NCBI GenBank assembly: GCA_023205875.1
Contig: CP060754.1
Location: 124,001-188,000, forward strand
Source: Chloropicon primus
Lineage: Eukaryota; Chlorophyta; Chloropicophyceae; Chloropicales; Chloropicaceae
Direction: 5' to 3'
DNA: 64,000 nucleotides
Shown: positions 37,586 to 46,327 of the stretch, piece by piece
Layout of the letters: the number at the start of each line of letters is the position of its first letter
Numbering within the stretch: position 1 is the stretch's first letter
Program-made: the position numbers and the translations under genes
The notes under the pieces: generated by a model
What the model saw: only the letters and a program-made list of their open reading frames with translations
Told to the model about the DNA's origin: nothing
Database searches by the model: none

Positions 37586-38623
37586 ATGGACGAGAGGACG
37601 GTGGAGGCGAACATCAGGCTGTACGATGGTCACGCCCAGCGGACGGCGCAGACGTACGAGCAGCAGAGACAGGCGAGGGAGTCGGGGGGGGCGTACCCCT
37701 TGAAGAAGTACCATAACCTGATAAAGGCGAAGCTGCTCAAGGAGTTCGCGCAGGACGCGGATTCGCTTCTGGACTTGTGCTGCGGGAGGGGGGGGGACAT
37801 CCACAAGTGGATCAATTGCAACGTCGGCAAGGTTTTGGGCGTTGACATCTCGACGATGGAGATCGTGGAGGCGAAGAGGCGGTACCTCGAGGCGAAGAAG
37901 AAGAGGCCCGGGGCGAGGCTGGAGGCCAAGTTCAACCACGTCGCTTGTTTGGGGACCAAGGAGTTGGATTGGGGGGCAAAGTACGACGTGGTCACCTGCA
38001 TGTTCGCGATTCACTACTTCTTCGTGAGCGAGGAAGCCATCAAGACGCTTTTCAGGAACGTCAAGGCCACCCTCAAGCCTGGTGGCTACTTCATCGCCAC
38101 CTTTCCCAGCGGGAAGAAGGTTCTGCAGACCCTGAATCAGAGGGAGGAGTACCGGACGCCGATGCTGTACCTCCGGAAACGCTGGGAGGGTCGGGACCCC
38201 AAGAGCCCTTTCGGTCAGGCTTTTGAGTGCGCGATCAGCGACACGGTGACAAGGGCCGAGAACGCGTCTCAGGAGGAGGTCGTGGGATCCAGGGAGTACC
38301 TCGTTTTCTTCAACGTCATCCAGGCCTTGGCCAAGGAGGTGAACATGTCGCTGGTGAAGACGTACCGGGGCGACGACGTGAACTGCCTGTTTCAGGACGA
38401 GGACGCCGCCTCGGGTTTCAAGCACTTCAAACCTCCTTTTGGGGACGGCGGCGACGACAGCCACCCGAGCTTGAAGAAAGCCAGCGAGCTGTACGTGGCG
38501 ACGGTTTTCCGGATGGGAGAGGAGGAGGAGGCGCAGCCGGCGAAGGCGGGAGCTGAAGGCGTCAAGAGGGGGAGGGAAAGCGGGGGGGAGGGGGAAGGCA
38601 GCGAGAAGAAGAAGAGGGCATGA
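37586..38623 (+). CDS. RNMT: mRNA cap guanine-N7 methyltransferase
   Basis: Transfers methyl from SAM to N7 of the cap guanosine in the nucleus. Intronless, 345 residues from the ATG at 37586. A short N-terminal part leads to FKPLKKYHN-type KKYHNLIKAKLLKEF, then SAM motif I LLDLCCGRGGDIHKW, VLGVDISTMEIVEA, and FNHVACLG...KYDVVTCMFAIHYFF as in Abd1/RNMT. GGYFIATFPSGKKVL and the C-terminal SREYLVFFNVIQ follow. The tail is acidic then basic (KRGRESGGEGEGSEKKKRA), a possible NLS. The stop is 51 bp from the right inverted-repeat arm. Confidence 0.93.
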   Translation: MDERTVEANIRLYDGHAQRTAQTYEQQRQARESGGAYPLKKYHNLIKAKLLKEFAQDADSLLDLCCGRGGDIHKWINCNVGKVLGVDISTMEIVEAKRRYLEAKKKRPGARLEAKFNHVACLGTKELDWGAKYDVVTCMFAIHYFFVSEEAIKTLFRNVKATLKPGGYFIATFPSGKKVLQTLNQREEYRTPMLYLRKRWEGRDPKSPFGQAFECAISDTVTRAENASQEEVVGSREYLVFFNVIQALAKEVNMSLVKTYRGDDVNCLFQDEDAASGFKHFKPPFGDGGDDSHPSLKKASELYVATVFRMGEEEEAQPAKAGAEGVKRGRESGGEGEGSEKKKRA

Positions 38624-38788
38624 TTCGTGCGCTGGTTCGTGTGCGCGTGCGCGCGCGGAGGGCTGAGCGGATTGGTGATTGCTTGAGCGATTTTTTTGGT
38701 TCTCGTGTTTTCGTGTAAAACAACAACAAAACAAAAAAAACTCCGTTTACAAGGGCGGAAAGGTTAAAAGCTAGCATTTTTCATGCGT

Positions 38789-38840
38789 GTCGTAATCACA
38801 AAGCACCATGCGTATTTGAGGTGCCCCGGTCATGATCTTC
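38789..38840 (-). promoter_or_regulatory. SECIS element, right GPX copy
   Basis: Mirror of the left SECIS: ATGA at 38833-38830 and TGAT at 38798-38795 on the minus strand, form 1. Confidence 0.85.
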
Positions 38841-38907
38841 TGTCCCTGTCCCGCCCCCGCACCGGGTTGCTCTCGCAAGGGAGGCTCGCTCGGAAGACGG
38901 GAAGCGC

Positions 38908-39486
38908 TTAGCCCACGAGGGCAGCAATATCGTCGTCCAGGTCCTCGGGAGTAACTCTGTTGGAGTGTCTCTTCCCGACGACCTCGCCCTCCTTGTTGAC
39001 GAGAAACTTGAAGAAGTTCCAGCCCACGTCGTCAGACTCGTTCGCCTGCAAGAACTTGTAGATCGGGTGGGCCTCAGGGCCCTTGACGTCGATCTTCGAG
39101 AACATAGGAAACGTCACCCCGTACTTGTCCGCCACGAAAGCCTTTATCTCCGCTTCGCTTCCAGGCTCCTGCTTGCCAAATTGATTGCAAGGGAAGGCGA
39201 GCACTACGAAGTCGTCCTCATACTTTTCATAAAGCTTCTGGAGACCTGCGTACTGCTTCGTCGAGCCTCAGAAGGACGCCACGTTAACAACAAGGCTCAC
39301 CTTCCCCTCGAACTTCGACAACTTTGTCTCCTTGCCGTCGATGTCCAAGGCGGAGTACTTGTACAACGAGTCTCCCCCCGCCATTGCCGCACTTCTACCA
39401 ACCGACCTTGACCTCGTCGTGAGTAAGAGCCCTCTTCCTCTTCCCCCCACAGACCTGACACCCAAACGAGCAGCAGCAATCATCAT
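38908..39486 (-). CDS. GPX: Selenocysteine glutathione peroxidase, right copy (TGA at 39270-39268 = Sec)
   Basis: Exact inverted copy of the left GPX gene: 192 residues, Sec73, complete Sec/Gln/Trp tetrad motifs and the same Arg-rich leader. Only the first 45 bp upstream of the ATG are shared with the left copy. Beyond that its promoter is the short divergent spacer shared with GPX3 (89 bp between ATGs), so the two identical genes probably differ in expression. The identical sequence, including the 3' UTR, means the duplication is recent or kept uniform by gene conversion. Confidence 0.93.
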
Positions 39487-39575
39487 TCCCTCCTTCGTCT
39501 AATCTTTTCCTCCCCCCATTTTTCGTTTCGGACGGAAAACCAAACAGAGGGGGAACGAGAGTGCGACCCCGGACC

Positions 39576-40247
39576 ATGGTGTCTTCCAAGTACTCCCATG
39601 GGCGGAGGGGGAGGGGGAACGTGGGTTCGTTGCCGAAAGCGGTAGTAGGCTTGACCTTGCTTGCTGCGGGGTTTTACGTGGTCACGAGACTGGGGTTGGG
39701 AGGAAGACAGGCGCAGAGACCACACGCTGTGAGCTTGAGCGCTCCGGGAGGGGAAGCAGCGAAGCAGCCCGTGTACGACTCGTTGTACAAGTACACCGCC
39801 TTGGACATCGATGGGGTAGAGACTAAATTGTCGAAATTCGAGGGGAAGGTGTCGCTTATTGTGAACACGGCCACGTACTGAGGCTCGACGTACCAGTACG
39901 GCGACCTCCAAAAGCTGTACGAGAAGCACAAGAAGAGGGGGCTCGTCGTGATGGGCTTTCCTTGCAATCAATTTGGGAGGCAGGAGCCTCACGACGAGGC
40001 TACGATCAAGCAGTTTGTGGCGGACAAGTACGGGGTGACGTTTCCTATGTTTTCCAAAGTTGAGGTCAAAGGGCCTCATGCTCATCCCATATTTCGTTTC
40101 CTGACCTCCAGCGAGAAGGCCGGAACGGAGGAGATTGGGTGGAACTTCTTCAAGTTCTTGGTCGATCGGAACGGCCACGTCGTCAAGAGGTACAAAGGCG
40201 CTGACAAGCCCTTCGCAATCGAGAAGGACATTCTCGAACTCTTGTGA
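39576..40247 (+). CDS. GPX: Selenocysteine glutathione peroxidase 3, membrane-anchored (TGA at 39879-39881 = Sec)
   Basis: Diverged paralogue of the duplicated GPX. 223 residues with Sec102 in VNTATY-U-GSTYQYGDL. FPCNQFGRQEPH holds the Gln and WNFFKFL the Trp, so the tetrad is present. A basic start (MVSSKYSHGRRGRGN) and a hydrophobic span (AVVGLTLLAAGFYVV, about residues 24-40) precede the domain. It is thus likely anchored in a membrane with the peroxidase domain outside, unlike GPX1/2. Around the Sec, LSKFEGKVSL and ADKYGVTFPMFSK are shared with GPX1/2 nearly unchanged. Its own SECIS lies 42 nt after the stop. Confidence 0.92.
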
Positions 40248-40284
40248 AGTGACCGAGTCAACGCCGGGTCCGGAGTGAAGCGAA

Positions 40285-40346
40285 CACCATGATTGAGACA
40301 GCACCCCAAAAAAGACTTACTGGAGTCAGGGTGCCTCATGAACACT
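40285..40346 (+). promoter_or_regulatory. SECIS element of GPX3, form 2
   Basis: Core ATGA (40289-40292) to TGAA (40339-40342). GCACCC pairs with GGGTGC and GAG with CTC below it; the apical part has AAAAAA followed by a mini-stem GACT/AGTC. The extra mini-stem makes it form 2, unlike the form 1 SECIS of GPX1/2. Confidence 0.82.
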
Positions 40347-40454
40347 AGAATAGAATAAGTTTGCTCCCGCCCCGGGCCTTGCGATGGCTTTACTTTTATT
40401 AGTTTGTATGTATTGTTATTGCACACAAACAAACAAACAAACAAAAAACAAAGC

Positions 40455-41261
40455 TCAGGATTTTTTTCGGAGTTTTTCCTTGAACATCTTCTCCGCCTCG
40501 TTCCAGACTTCCGCAAAGGATTGCCCCCCCCCTTGGACCCTGTCCTCGATGGAGTTGATGTCCACCTCCGGCTCGTCCTCGCCCTTGAAGAGCCTCTTCC
40601 ACCACACCACCACGTTGTCGGCCACGGAGACCTTCCTCAACTCGACCAGAACGACCCTCTCCTTCTCCGTCGAGCCCGCCAAGTCCTTGAGCTGAAAGAC
40701 AGAACACGAGTCAGGCGCCGGATCGCGGGGAGCTTTGAGACCCCGATCGTCACTTACCTCCCAGTTGGCGAGCAGGTCGTCGTCCTCGGCGCGGCACGGG
40801 CACTGCAAGTCTCCGCCCACGCGGGTCCCTGAGGGTCTGTGCACGACCGAGAGGCACGTCGCGCGCTTGGTGCCGCCCAGGTAATCGAAGCCCGACAGCT
40901 CAACGCCCACTTCTGACGCCCTGCTGCCCCTCGGAACGATCACGCCCAAGGTGCACGTGGTTCGGTCCTGGGACCACAAGTAGCTTCCGCACCTGGCACC
41001 GTTCCTACTGAGCGCCCTGAGTTGGTCCTCGCCCTTCGCGCTGGCTGAGATCTCGCAGGCACTCTCAGATGGTTCGGAGGTCGACGGCTTCTCCTCCCCC
41101 TGGCCCGCGCGCTTCGACCTCACGGTGAGGTTCCCCACTCGGAGCTCCTCGTTCGCAGCCGGGTCCAGCCTGTGCACCACGGGACGTGCCCCTCTCCCTT
41201 CCTCCTCCTCCTCACCCGAGGAGGACACCTCCAACTTATCCCACTTGGAGTAGTCCACCAT
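40455..41261 (-). CDS. CS (p23/NudC-like) domain protein
   Basis: Two exons, 41261-40758 and 40691-40455, give 246 residues. The 66-nt intron (GTAAGT...TTTCAG) has no stop and a length divisible by three, so retention would simply add 22 residues. The start MVDYSKWDKLEVSSSGEEEE is typical of NudC-domain proteins. A Cys-rich central part contains YLWSQDRTTCTLGVIVP, the start of a CS fold, and DLAGSTEKERVVLVELRKVS, VVVWWKRLFKGE near its end. The acidic/helical tail is FAEVWNEAEKMFKEKL. CS proteins act as Hsp90 co-chaperones or with dynein regulators; which of these applies is unknown. Confidence 0.78.
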   Translation of the reverse strand: MVDYSKWDKLEVSSSGEEEEEGRGARPVVHRLDPAANEELRVGNLTVRSKRAGQGEEKPSTSEPSESACEISASAKGEDQLRALSRNGARCGSYLWSQDRTTCTLGVIVPRGSRASEVGVELSGFDYLGGTKRATCLSVVHRPSGTRVGGDLQCPCRAEDDDLLANWEVSDDRGLKAPRDPAPDSCSVFQLKDLAGSTEKERVVLVELRKVSVADNVVVWWKRLFKGEDEPEVDINSIEDRVQGGGQSFAEVWNEAEKMFKEKLRKKS

Positions 41262-41717
41262 CTCCCCTCCCCTGTGGTACCAGGCTCTGTCTGTCTCAGG
41301 CCGTCGCGTCTCTCCCCATCCACTTCACCCCCCCCTCTCCCCGTGCCCAACCTGCAACCCACGCAGCTCAGTCGCAATCCCAAAGCCTCGGAGCGAGGTT
41401 GAGGTTGAGGTTGAGGTTCAGGAAGAGTCCTCCCTCAATCCACCCCAATCCCCGCCGTGCAATGACCTCCCCCCTGGTCCACGCACACCGCCTTGCCTTG
41501 GCTTCCTCCTCCCCGCCCCGGTCCGGCTGGGGGTGAATTTTGCGCCGTCTGCTTGGCTCGGTTTTGAAACAAACCAAACGAGCGAGGGAGGGGCGACGTG
41601 TTCGGAAGAAGGGAGAGAGAGAGAGAGAGGCGGGGGGCTCCTCGAGCGGGTTTGAAGACGACGCGTAGGAAGTGACGGTTCTCGTTTCGCACGCGACGGG
41701 TTCTTCGGCGGAGGGGG

Positions 41718-41760
<43 letters not shown>

Positions 41761-41772
41761 AGAACAAAAAAT
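41262..41772. other. Divergent promoter, CS-domain gene / PP6, GA-rich
   Basis: Holds a GAGGTT hexanucleotide repeat (about 41394-41420), C-rich stretches and two GA tracts (41606-41627 and 41717-41762) on the PP6 coding strand. No other gene seen. Confidence 0.6.
41717..41762 (+). repeat. GA microsatellite in PP6 leader
   Basis: GA repeat on the coding strand ending about 10 nt before the ATG at 41773. Confidence 0.9.
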
Positions 41773-42693
41773 ATGGGGCTGGACTTGGACAAGTGTATAG
41801 CAAAGGTCCGGGACGGTTGCCAGTACCTGACGGAAGATGAGCTCAGAGACTTGTGCGAGATCGTCAAGGAGATCCTTCTCGAGGAGAGCAACGTGCAGGT
41901 GGTTTACAGCCCGGTAACGGTGTGCGGCGACATCCACGGGCAGTTCCACGACTTGTTGAAGCTCTTTGATACTGGCGGGAAGGTTCCCGAGACGAGCTAC
42001 ATATTTATGGGGGACTTCGTGGACAGAGGGTACAATAGTCTTGAGACATTTACGTTTCTCTTGCTTCTCAAGGCGCGCTGGCCCACGAAGATGACGCTGC
42101 TGCGCGGGAACCACGAGAGCAGGCAAATCACCCAGGTTTACGGCTTTTACGACGAGTGCCAGCGGAAGTACGGAAACGCGAACGCTTGGAGGTTCTGCAC
42201 GGAGGTCTTCGACTTCCTCACCCTTGCCGCGATCATCGACAACCAGGCTTTGTGCGTCCACGGGGGGTTGTCGCCGGACTTGCGCACGATAGACAGGATT
42301 AGAACCCTAGACCGTTGCTGTGAGATTCCTCACGAGGGCCCCTTCTGCGATCTGATGTGGAGCGACCCCGAGGACATCGAGGCTTGGTCCATATCGCCGA
42401 GGGGAGCAGGCTGGCTCTTCGGGAGCAAGGTGACGAGCGAGTTCAACAGAATCAACGGCCTTGACCTCATCTGCCGTGCTCACCAGCTTGTCCAAGAGGG
42501 CCTCAAGTATATGTTCGAGGAGGAGAACCTGGTTACCGTGTGGAGTGCCCCAAACTATTGCTACAGGTGCGGAAACATTGCGGCCATACTCACGTTCGAC
42601 GAGAACATGGACGCCAAGCCCAAGTTCTTCACCGAAACGGAGCAGAACAGCACCATGGTAGCCCCGAGGGCGACCGTGCCGTACTTCCTGTAA
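41773..42693 (+). CDS. PPP6C: Serine/threonine protein phosphatase 6 catalytic subunit
   Basis: PPP-family metallophosphatase. 306 residues, intronless. All metal-binding motifs are intact: GDIHGQF, GDFVDRG, GNHES. The substrate loop [10 protein letters not shown] and CVHGGLSPD are also present. The end PYFL is the methylated C-terminus of the PP2A/PP4/PP6 group. [20 protein letters not shown] and [20 protein letters not shown] favour PP6 (plant FyPP) over PP2A and PP4. In plants PP6 acts on PIN proteins and in light and ABA signalling; here only the catalytic role can be stated. Confidence 0.93.
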   Translation: MGLDLDKCIAKVRDGCQYLTEDELRDLCEIVKEILLEESNVQVVYSPVTVCGDIHGQFHDLLKLFDTGGKVPETSYIFMGDFVDRGYNSLETFTFLLLLKARWPTKMTLLRGNHESRQITQVYGFYDECQRKYGNANAWRFCTEVFDFLTLAAIIDNQALCVHGGLSPDLRTIDRIRTLDRCCEIPHEGPFCDLMWSDPEDIEAWSISPRGAGWLFGSKVTSEFNRINGLDLICRAHQLVQEGLKYMFEEENLVTVWSAPNYCYRCGNIAAILTFDENMDAKPKFFTETEQNSTMVAPRATVPYFL

Positions 42694-42909
42694 GAGGACT
42701 TCTATTCCAATTCCGATGCATTGACTTGTGTAATATAAAATTTAAGGTTTCTCGCCCTCCGTTGTCGCCTTTCGCCACCTTCACTTCTTGCTCTCCTTCT
42801 CCTCCACACAACTCAACCATCTGGCCACTCGCTCACTCGAGAGAGAGGAGGGGCGCCACAGCTGCTCGAGGTGTGTGGGAGAACAGAAGGAGGCGAGGAG
42901 TGAAAGACC

Positions 42910-43602
42910 ATGTCAGGTGCGGCCCAGGACGACTTGGACGACCTCCTGGACGACGCTTTGGAGGACTTCCAGACGCTCAAGGTGGAGTCGAAGGCGAAAG
43001 AGGCCCCGAGCACGGCAACGGGGAAACCCAAGTTCGACCCGCTCGGGAAAGCGAGGAGGAAGCCTGGAGGCAAGAAGAAGGCGAAGAAGGGCGCCCAGGC
43101 GGCCCCTCAGCTCCCGCCCCGGGCGGAAGGCGATGGGACGGACAGCCTCATGGACAAGCTCGCGGAGCAGTTCGCGGGGGGTATCGAGGACGACGGCGAG
43201 CTGCAGAGCATGGTCGACAGTGTGATGCGGCAGCTACTGTCGAAGGAGGTCCTGTACGAGCCTCTGCAGGAGATTTCCGGCAAGTACCCCCAGTGGCTGG
43301 AGGAAAACGAGTCGAAAGTGAGCGAGGAGGACTTCGAGCGCTACTCCAGGCAGCTCGAGTCCATCAAAAAGCTGTGCTCAGTCTACGAGAGTACGGACGA
43401 CGAGGGCTTCGATGACGTCCTTCACCTCATGCAAGAAATCCAGTCCTGCGGCCAGCCCCCAGAGGAGATCATCAAGGAGCTCGCCCCTGATCTCCAGGTC
43501 GGCGAGGACGGCCTTCCGGTCCCCGCAACGGGTGTGCAGGACGCTCTGCACATGTTTGGGGAGCTGGGAAAAGACAAGACTGGGGGCTGCCCGATCCAGT
43601 GA
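42910..43602 (+). CDS. PEX19: Peroxin-19, farnesylated
   Basis: Cytosolic chaperone and import receptor for peroxisomal membrane proteins. 230 residues. The acidic N-terminal Pex3-binding helix (DDLDDLLDDALEDFQTLK), a basic linker, the helical mPTS-binding domain (LQSMVDSVMRQLLSKEVLYE and LKEISxKYPxWLE-type QEISGKYPQWLEEN) and the C-terminal CaaX box CPIQ are all present. CPIQ predicts farnesylation of the last Cys. Intronless. Confidence 0.95.
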   Translation: MSGAAQDDLDDLLDDALEDFQTLKVESKAKEAPSTATGKPKFDPLGKARRKPGGKKKAKKGAQAAPQLPPRAEGDGTDSLMDKLAEQFAGGIEDDGELQSMVDSVMRQLLSKEVLYEPLQEISGKYPQWLEENESKVSEEDFERYSRQLESIKKLCSVYESTDDEGFDDVLHLMQEIQSCGQPPEEIIKELAPDLQVGEDGLPVPATGVQDALHMFGELGKDKTGGCPIQ

Positions 43603-43756
43603 GGGAGTTGACTTTCTTTCGCTGTGCCTCCTCAAGCGTTGTATTACTATCGATTCAAAAACCCTGTTATTTTATTACATATGAATGCTTTTGCTCTTAG
43701 TTTGTGGTACAAGTGCCTCCCAGCGCCGCGTAGTCGTCCTCACAAGCGTCGTCGCA

Positions 43757-44947
43757 TCATTTCTCGCCCTCCAACTTGGCAGAAACGAGCTGAAACATGC
43801 CTTTTCCCTTCTTGTCGTCGTACAGTATCTTGCAGACGCTCCTAGAGAAGCTCCGGTCTATCGCGGTCTGCCCGAGGCTGGAATCGGATTCCGGGTTACT
43901 CGCCGGATGCAGAACGACCTCGCTCTCCAACCGCCTCAATTTTTTCAGGTAGGCCTTGCTCTCGAAGGTGTAGATCGATTGCAGCGCCTCCATTTGCGCC
44001 TCCAGGGCCCCAAGCTCCTCGTTCATGCCTTTCAGCTTGTTGATTCGATCTGTCGTCCCGGCCAGCTCGCCCGACAACAGGGTGGAGTGCTCGCACACGC
44101 TGCCGAGGATGTCCCACAGGTTTGCGGTGTATTCGAGGAGGTGCTTCCTCCTTTTGCTTGCCTCGCTCGGGTTCTTCTGCGCGGACCTGTCGAGGGCCTT
44201 CACGTTCGGACTCATGGACAGGCTCTTCGGGGACACGAACTGCTCGTTGTTCCTCGCCGGGGGGGTCTTGGGCTCGCCGTCCTCGCCCCCCCCTTCCAAG
44301 TTGTTCACCTCGAGCATCTTCAGCTGGAAGGGCTTGCCCTCTGGGTCTATGGGGTCCCCGGGACTCAAAGCCGAGCCGTTGAGGGCCGACCGGTAGGACG
44401 TGTGCCTCCTTTCCAGCAGGCTGTTCGCGATGTCGGATTCATCTTCCACGGCCTCCGCGTAACTCGAGGACCTGCAAGAAGACAGCAGCGGAGCGCAAGG
44501 CGTGAGCGGAAGCCTTGAGCCTTGACTCGAGATCGATCGATTCTATTTCCAAAGATCGCGGCACTTACCTCGACGGACCGCCTTTGTACCCCAAGTGGAT
44601 GTCCGAGTAAGACTTGTTCGTGGTTGGACTCCCGTGGGGCGTCAAGTACACACCGTCCGAAGTGGAGCTTGCAGCGAGCGTAAACAAGCAAAGCAAACCT
44701 TGGTCGTCAGCACAGGGTCCAAGATCTCTCGTGTGTCCAAGGCCTGGTCCTACCTTTCGTCCTCCTGTTCCGATGCGTACCGGTCTGCCACCCCCGGACT
44801 CGCCTGTTCCCGCCCCGTCATCTCCTCTCTGCCGTCGTGGGGTGAAGGTGAAGGTGAAGGTGAAGGTGAACCAAGGTTGTCCTTCTCGCGTTGTCCCTCC
44901 ATCCCCTTTTGAAACCGAGCAAACTTTGACAGGAAATTCCCAATCAT
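43757..44947 (-). CDS. Unrecognised coiled-coil protein, three exons
   Basis: Exons 44947-44754, 44667-44569 and 44471-43757 join through introns of 86 and 97 nt (GTAGGA...GCAAG, GTAAGT...TTGCAG) to give 335 residues. The start MIGNFLSKFARFQKGMEG is an amphipathic helix. Then come a PSPSPSPS repeat (from GGTGAA hexamers), Ser/Thr-rich disordered stretches with SP sites (GVYLTPHGSPTTNKSYSD), and a helical C-terminal third (LLEYTANLWDILGSVCEHST, ALEAQMEALQSIYTFESKAY). The many SP/TP sites suggest regulation by proline-directed kinases. No family recognised. The 3' splice site of intron 1 lacks a strong pyrimidine tract, so that junction is less sure. Confidence 0.65.
44844..44870. repeat. GGTGAA hexanucleotide repeat in coding exon
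   Basis: Four GGTGAA units (TTCACC on the coding strand), encoding (Ser-Pro)n in the unknown coiled-coil protein. Confidence 0.9.
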
Positions 44948-45082
44948 AACGTGCGCGATGGGTAGGGGCGGATCATAAGCTGAACCTTTTCGGCGCAGCG
45001 TGGCCCGCGGGTCGCCTTGGGCTTTGGTTTCGTTGTTGGCGGAGGGAGGAGAGGGAGAAGGAGGTCGTGGGGTTGGAGGAGG

Positions 45083-46189
45083 ATGGTCGAGAATTGTGGG
45101 GACATCGTAAAGTGGGAGGGCCCGGTCAAGATCGTGGGGGAGACCGACGAGAACCTTCGTGCGAGGAGGGAGGCTCAGGCGGTGAGGATATGCAAGGCTC
45201 TGTTGGTGGGGTGGCCGGAGGACTCCAAAGCGGCGGTCGAGGTCATCACCGGGGGGGTCACGAACAGCCTGTACAAGGTGACGAACGCGGACTCGAGTGA
45301 CGTGGACTCGAGGACCGTCGCGCTCAGGGTGTTCGGGGACAACACGGATCTGCTCATCGACAGGGACAAGGAGCTGAATGTCATGACTCAGCTCAACGCG
45401 CGCGGGTTCGGGGCCAAGGTTTTCGCGACTTTCGCGAACGGAAGGATCGAGGAGTACCTCCTCTCCAAGCCCATGGACTACAACATGTGTGTCGAGAGGA
45501 AGTACATTTCGAAAATTGCCAGACTCACTGCCAAGTTTCACGCCGTGGAAATGGACTTGCCCCAGGGGAGGGAGCCGGACATGTGGCAGACCCTGTCCGA
45601 GTGGTACGACAAGGCCGTCGGCCTCGAGTTCGACGACGCGAGGAAGAGGGAAGTCTACGCCGACATCGACTTTGAGTTCCTGAAGGAAGAGATCGCGAGC
45701 GTACGGGAAGCTTGTCGCAAGCTGAGGCCTCAGGTCGTGTGGTCGCACGGAGACCTGCTGCCGGGGAACATCATGCTCGACAAAGAAACGGACGAGATGA
45801 CTTTCATTGACTTTGAGTACAGCACTTATGGCTACCAGGGGTTCGACATTGGCAACCACTGGAACGAGTGCATGGGCCTGGAGTGCAACATCGAGCTCTA
45901 CCCTGCGCTCGAGAAGAGAAAGTACTTCGTGGAGGAGTACCTCAAAGCCTGGGACGAGGGGGCGGGAGGAAGGGAATGCGTGAATGCGGAGAGGGTCGGG
46001 AGACTCCTGCTCGAGTCGGAGTTCTTCGTTGTCGTGTCCCACATTTTCTGGAGCGTTTGGTCCATCATCCAAGCCAAGTACTCGAAGATTGATTTCGACT
46101 ACATAGAGTACTACGAGAAGCGGTGGAAGTATTACCTGGACACCAAGCCCGCGATTTTTGCCAAGCTCGAGAAAGTCGCCGCGTTGTGA
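45083..46189 (+). CDS. Ethanolamine (choline) kinase
   Basis: Phosphorylates ethanolamine (and possibly choline) at the start of the Kennedy pathway, cytosolic. 368 residues from the ATG at 45083. Protein-kinase-like fold: ITGGVTNSLYKVTN (nucleotide loop), the Brenner motif VVWSHGDLLPGNIML with catalytic Asp, and TFIDFEYSTYGYQGFDIGNH with the metal Asp and choline-kinase motif. SHIFWSVWSIIQAKYSKIDF near the end favours the ethanolamine-kinase branch. Intronless. TGTAA at 46265-46269. Confidence 0.9.
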   Translation: MVENCGDIVKWEGPVKIVGETDENLRARREAQAVRICKALLVGWPEDSKAAVEVITGGVTNSLYKVTNADSSDVDSRTVALRVFGDNTDLLIDRDKELNVMTQLNARGFGAKVFATFANGRIEEYLLSKPMDYNMCVERKYISKIARLTAKFHAVEMDLPQGREPDMWQTLSEWYDKAVGLEFDDARKREVYADIDFEFLKEEIASVREACRKLRPQVVWSHGDLLPGNIMLDKETDEMTFIDFEYSTYGYQGFDIGNHWNECMGLECNIELYPALEKRKYFVEEYLKAWDEGAGGRECVNAERVGRLLLESEFFVVVSHIFWSVWSIIQAKYSKIDFDYIEYYEKRWKYYLDTKPAIFAKLEKVAAL

Positions 46190-46327
46190 GCAAGACGAAT
46201 GCCGCTTGGCGGGGTGTGGAAGCCAGGCGGCGAAGCAGGTTTATGCAAGAGTTGTTTGTAGTTGTGTAATTAGTTTTTGTTTATAACAGTGATTAGAGAA
46301 TAGTTTTGCAGAGTCTTGAGCCCGCCG

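Larger units (their letters stand above)
38675..39531 (-). repeat. Right arm of 857-bp inverted duplication (GPX cassette)
   Basis: Mirror of 34654-35510 (coordinate sum 74185), with 3164 bp between the arms. The protein frames on both strands are identical in the two arms. It ends 45 bp before the GPX3 start codon. Confidence 0.93.

Noticed and set aside
44948-46072. Minus-strand frame over ethanolamine kinase joined to the first exon of the coiled-coil gene
   Set aside because: Only the last 64 codons (from the ATG at 44947) are used by the real gene; the rest mirrors ethanolamine kinase.
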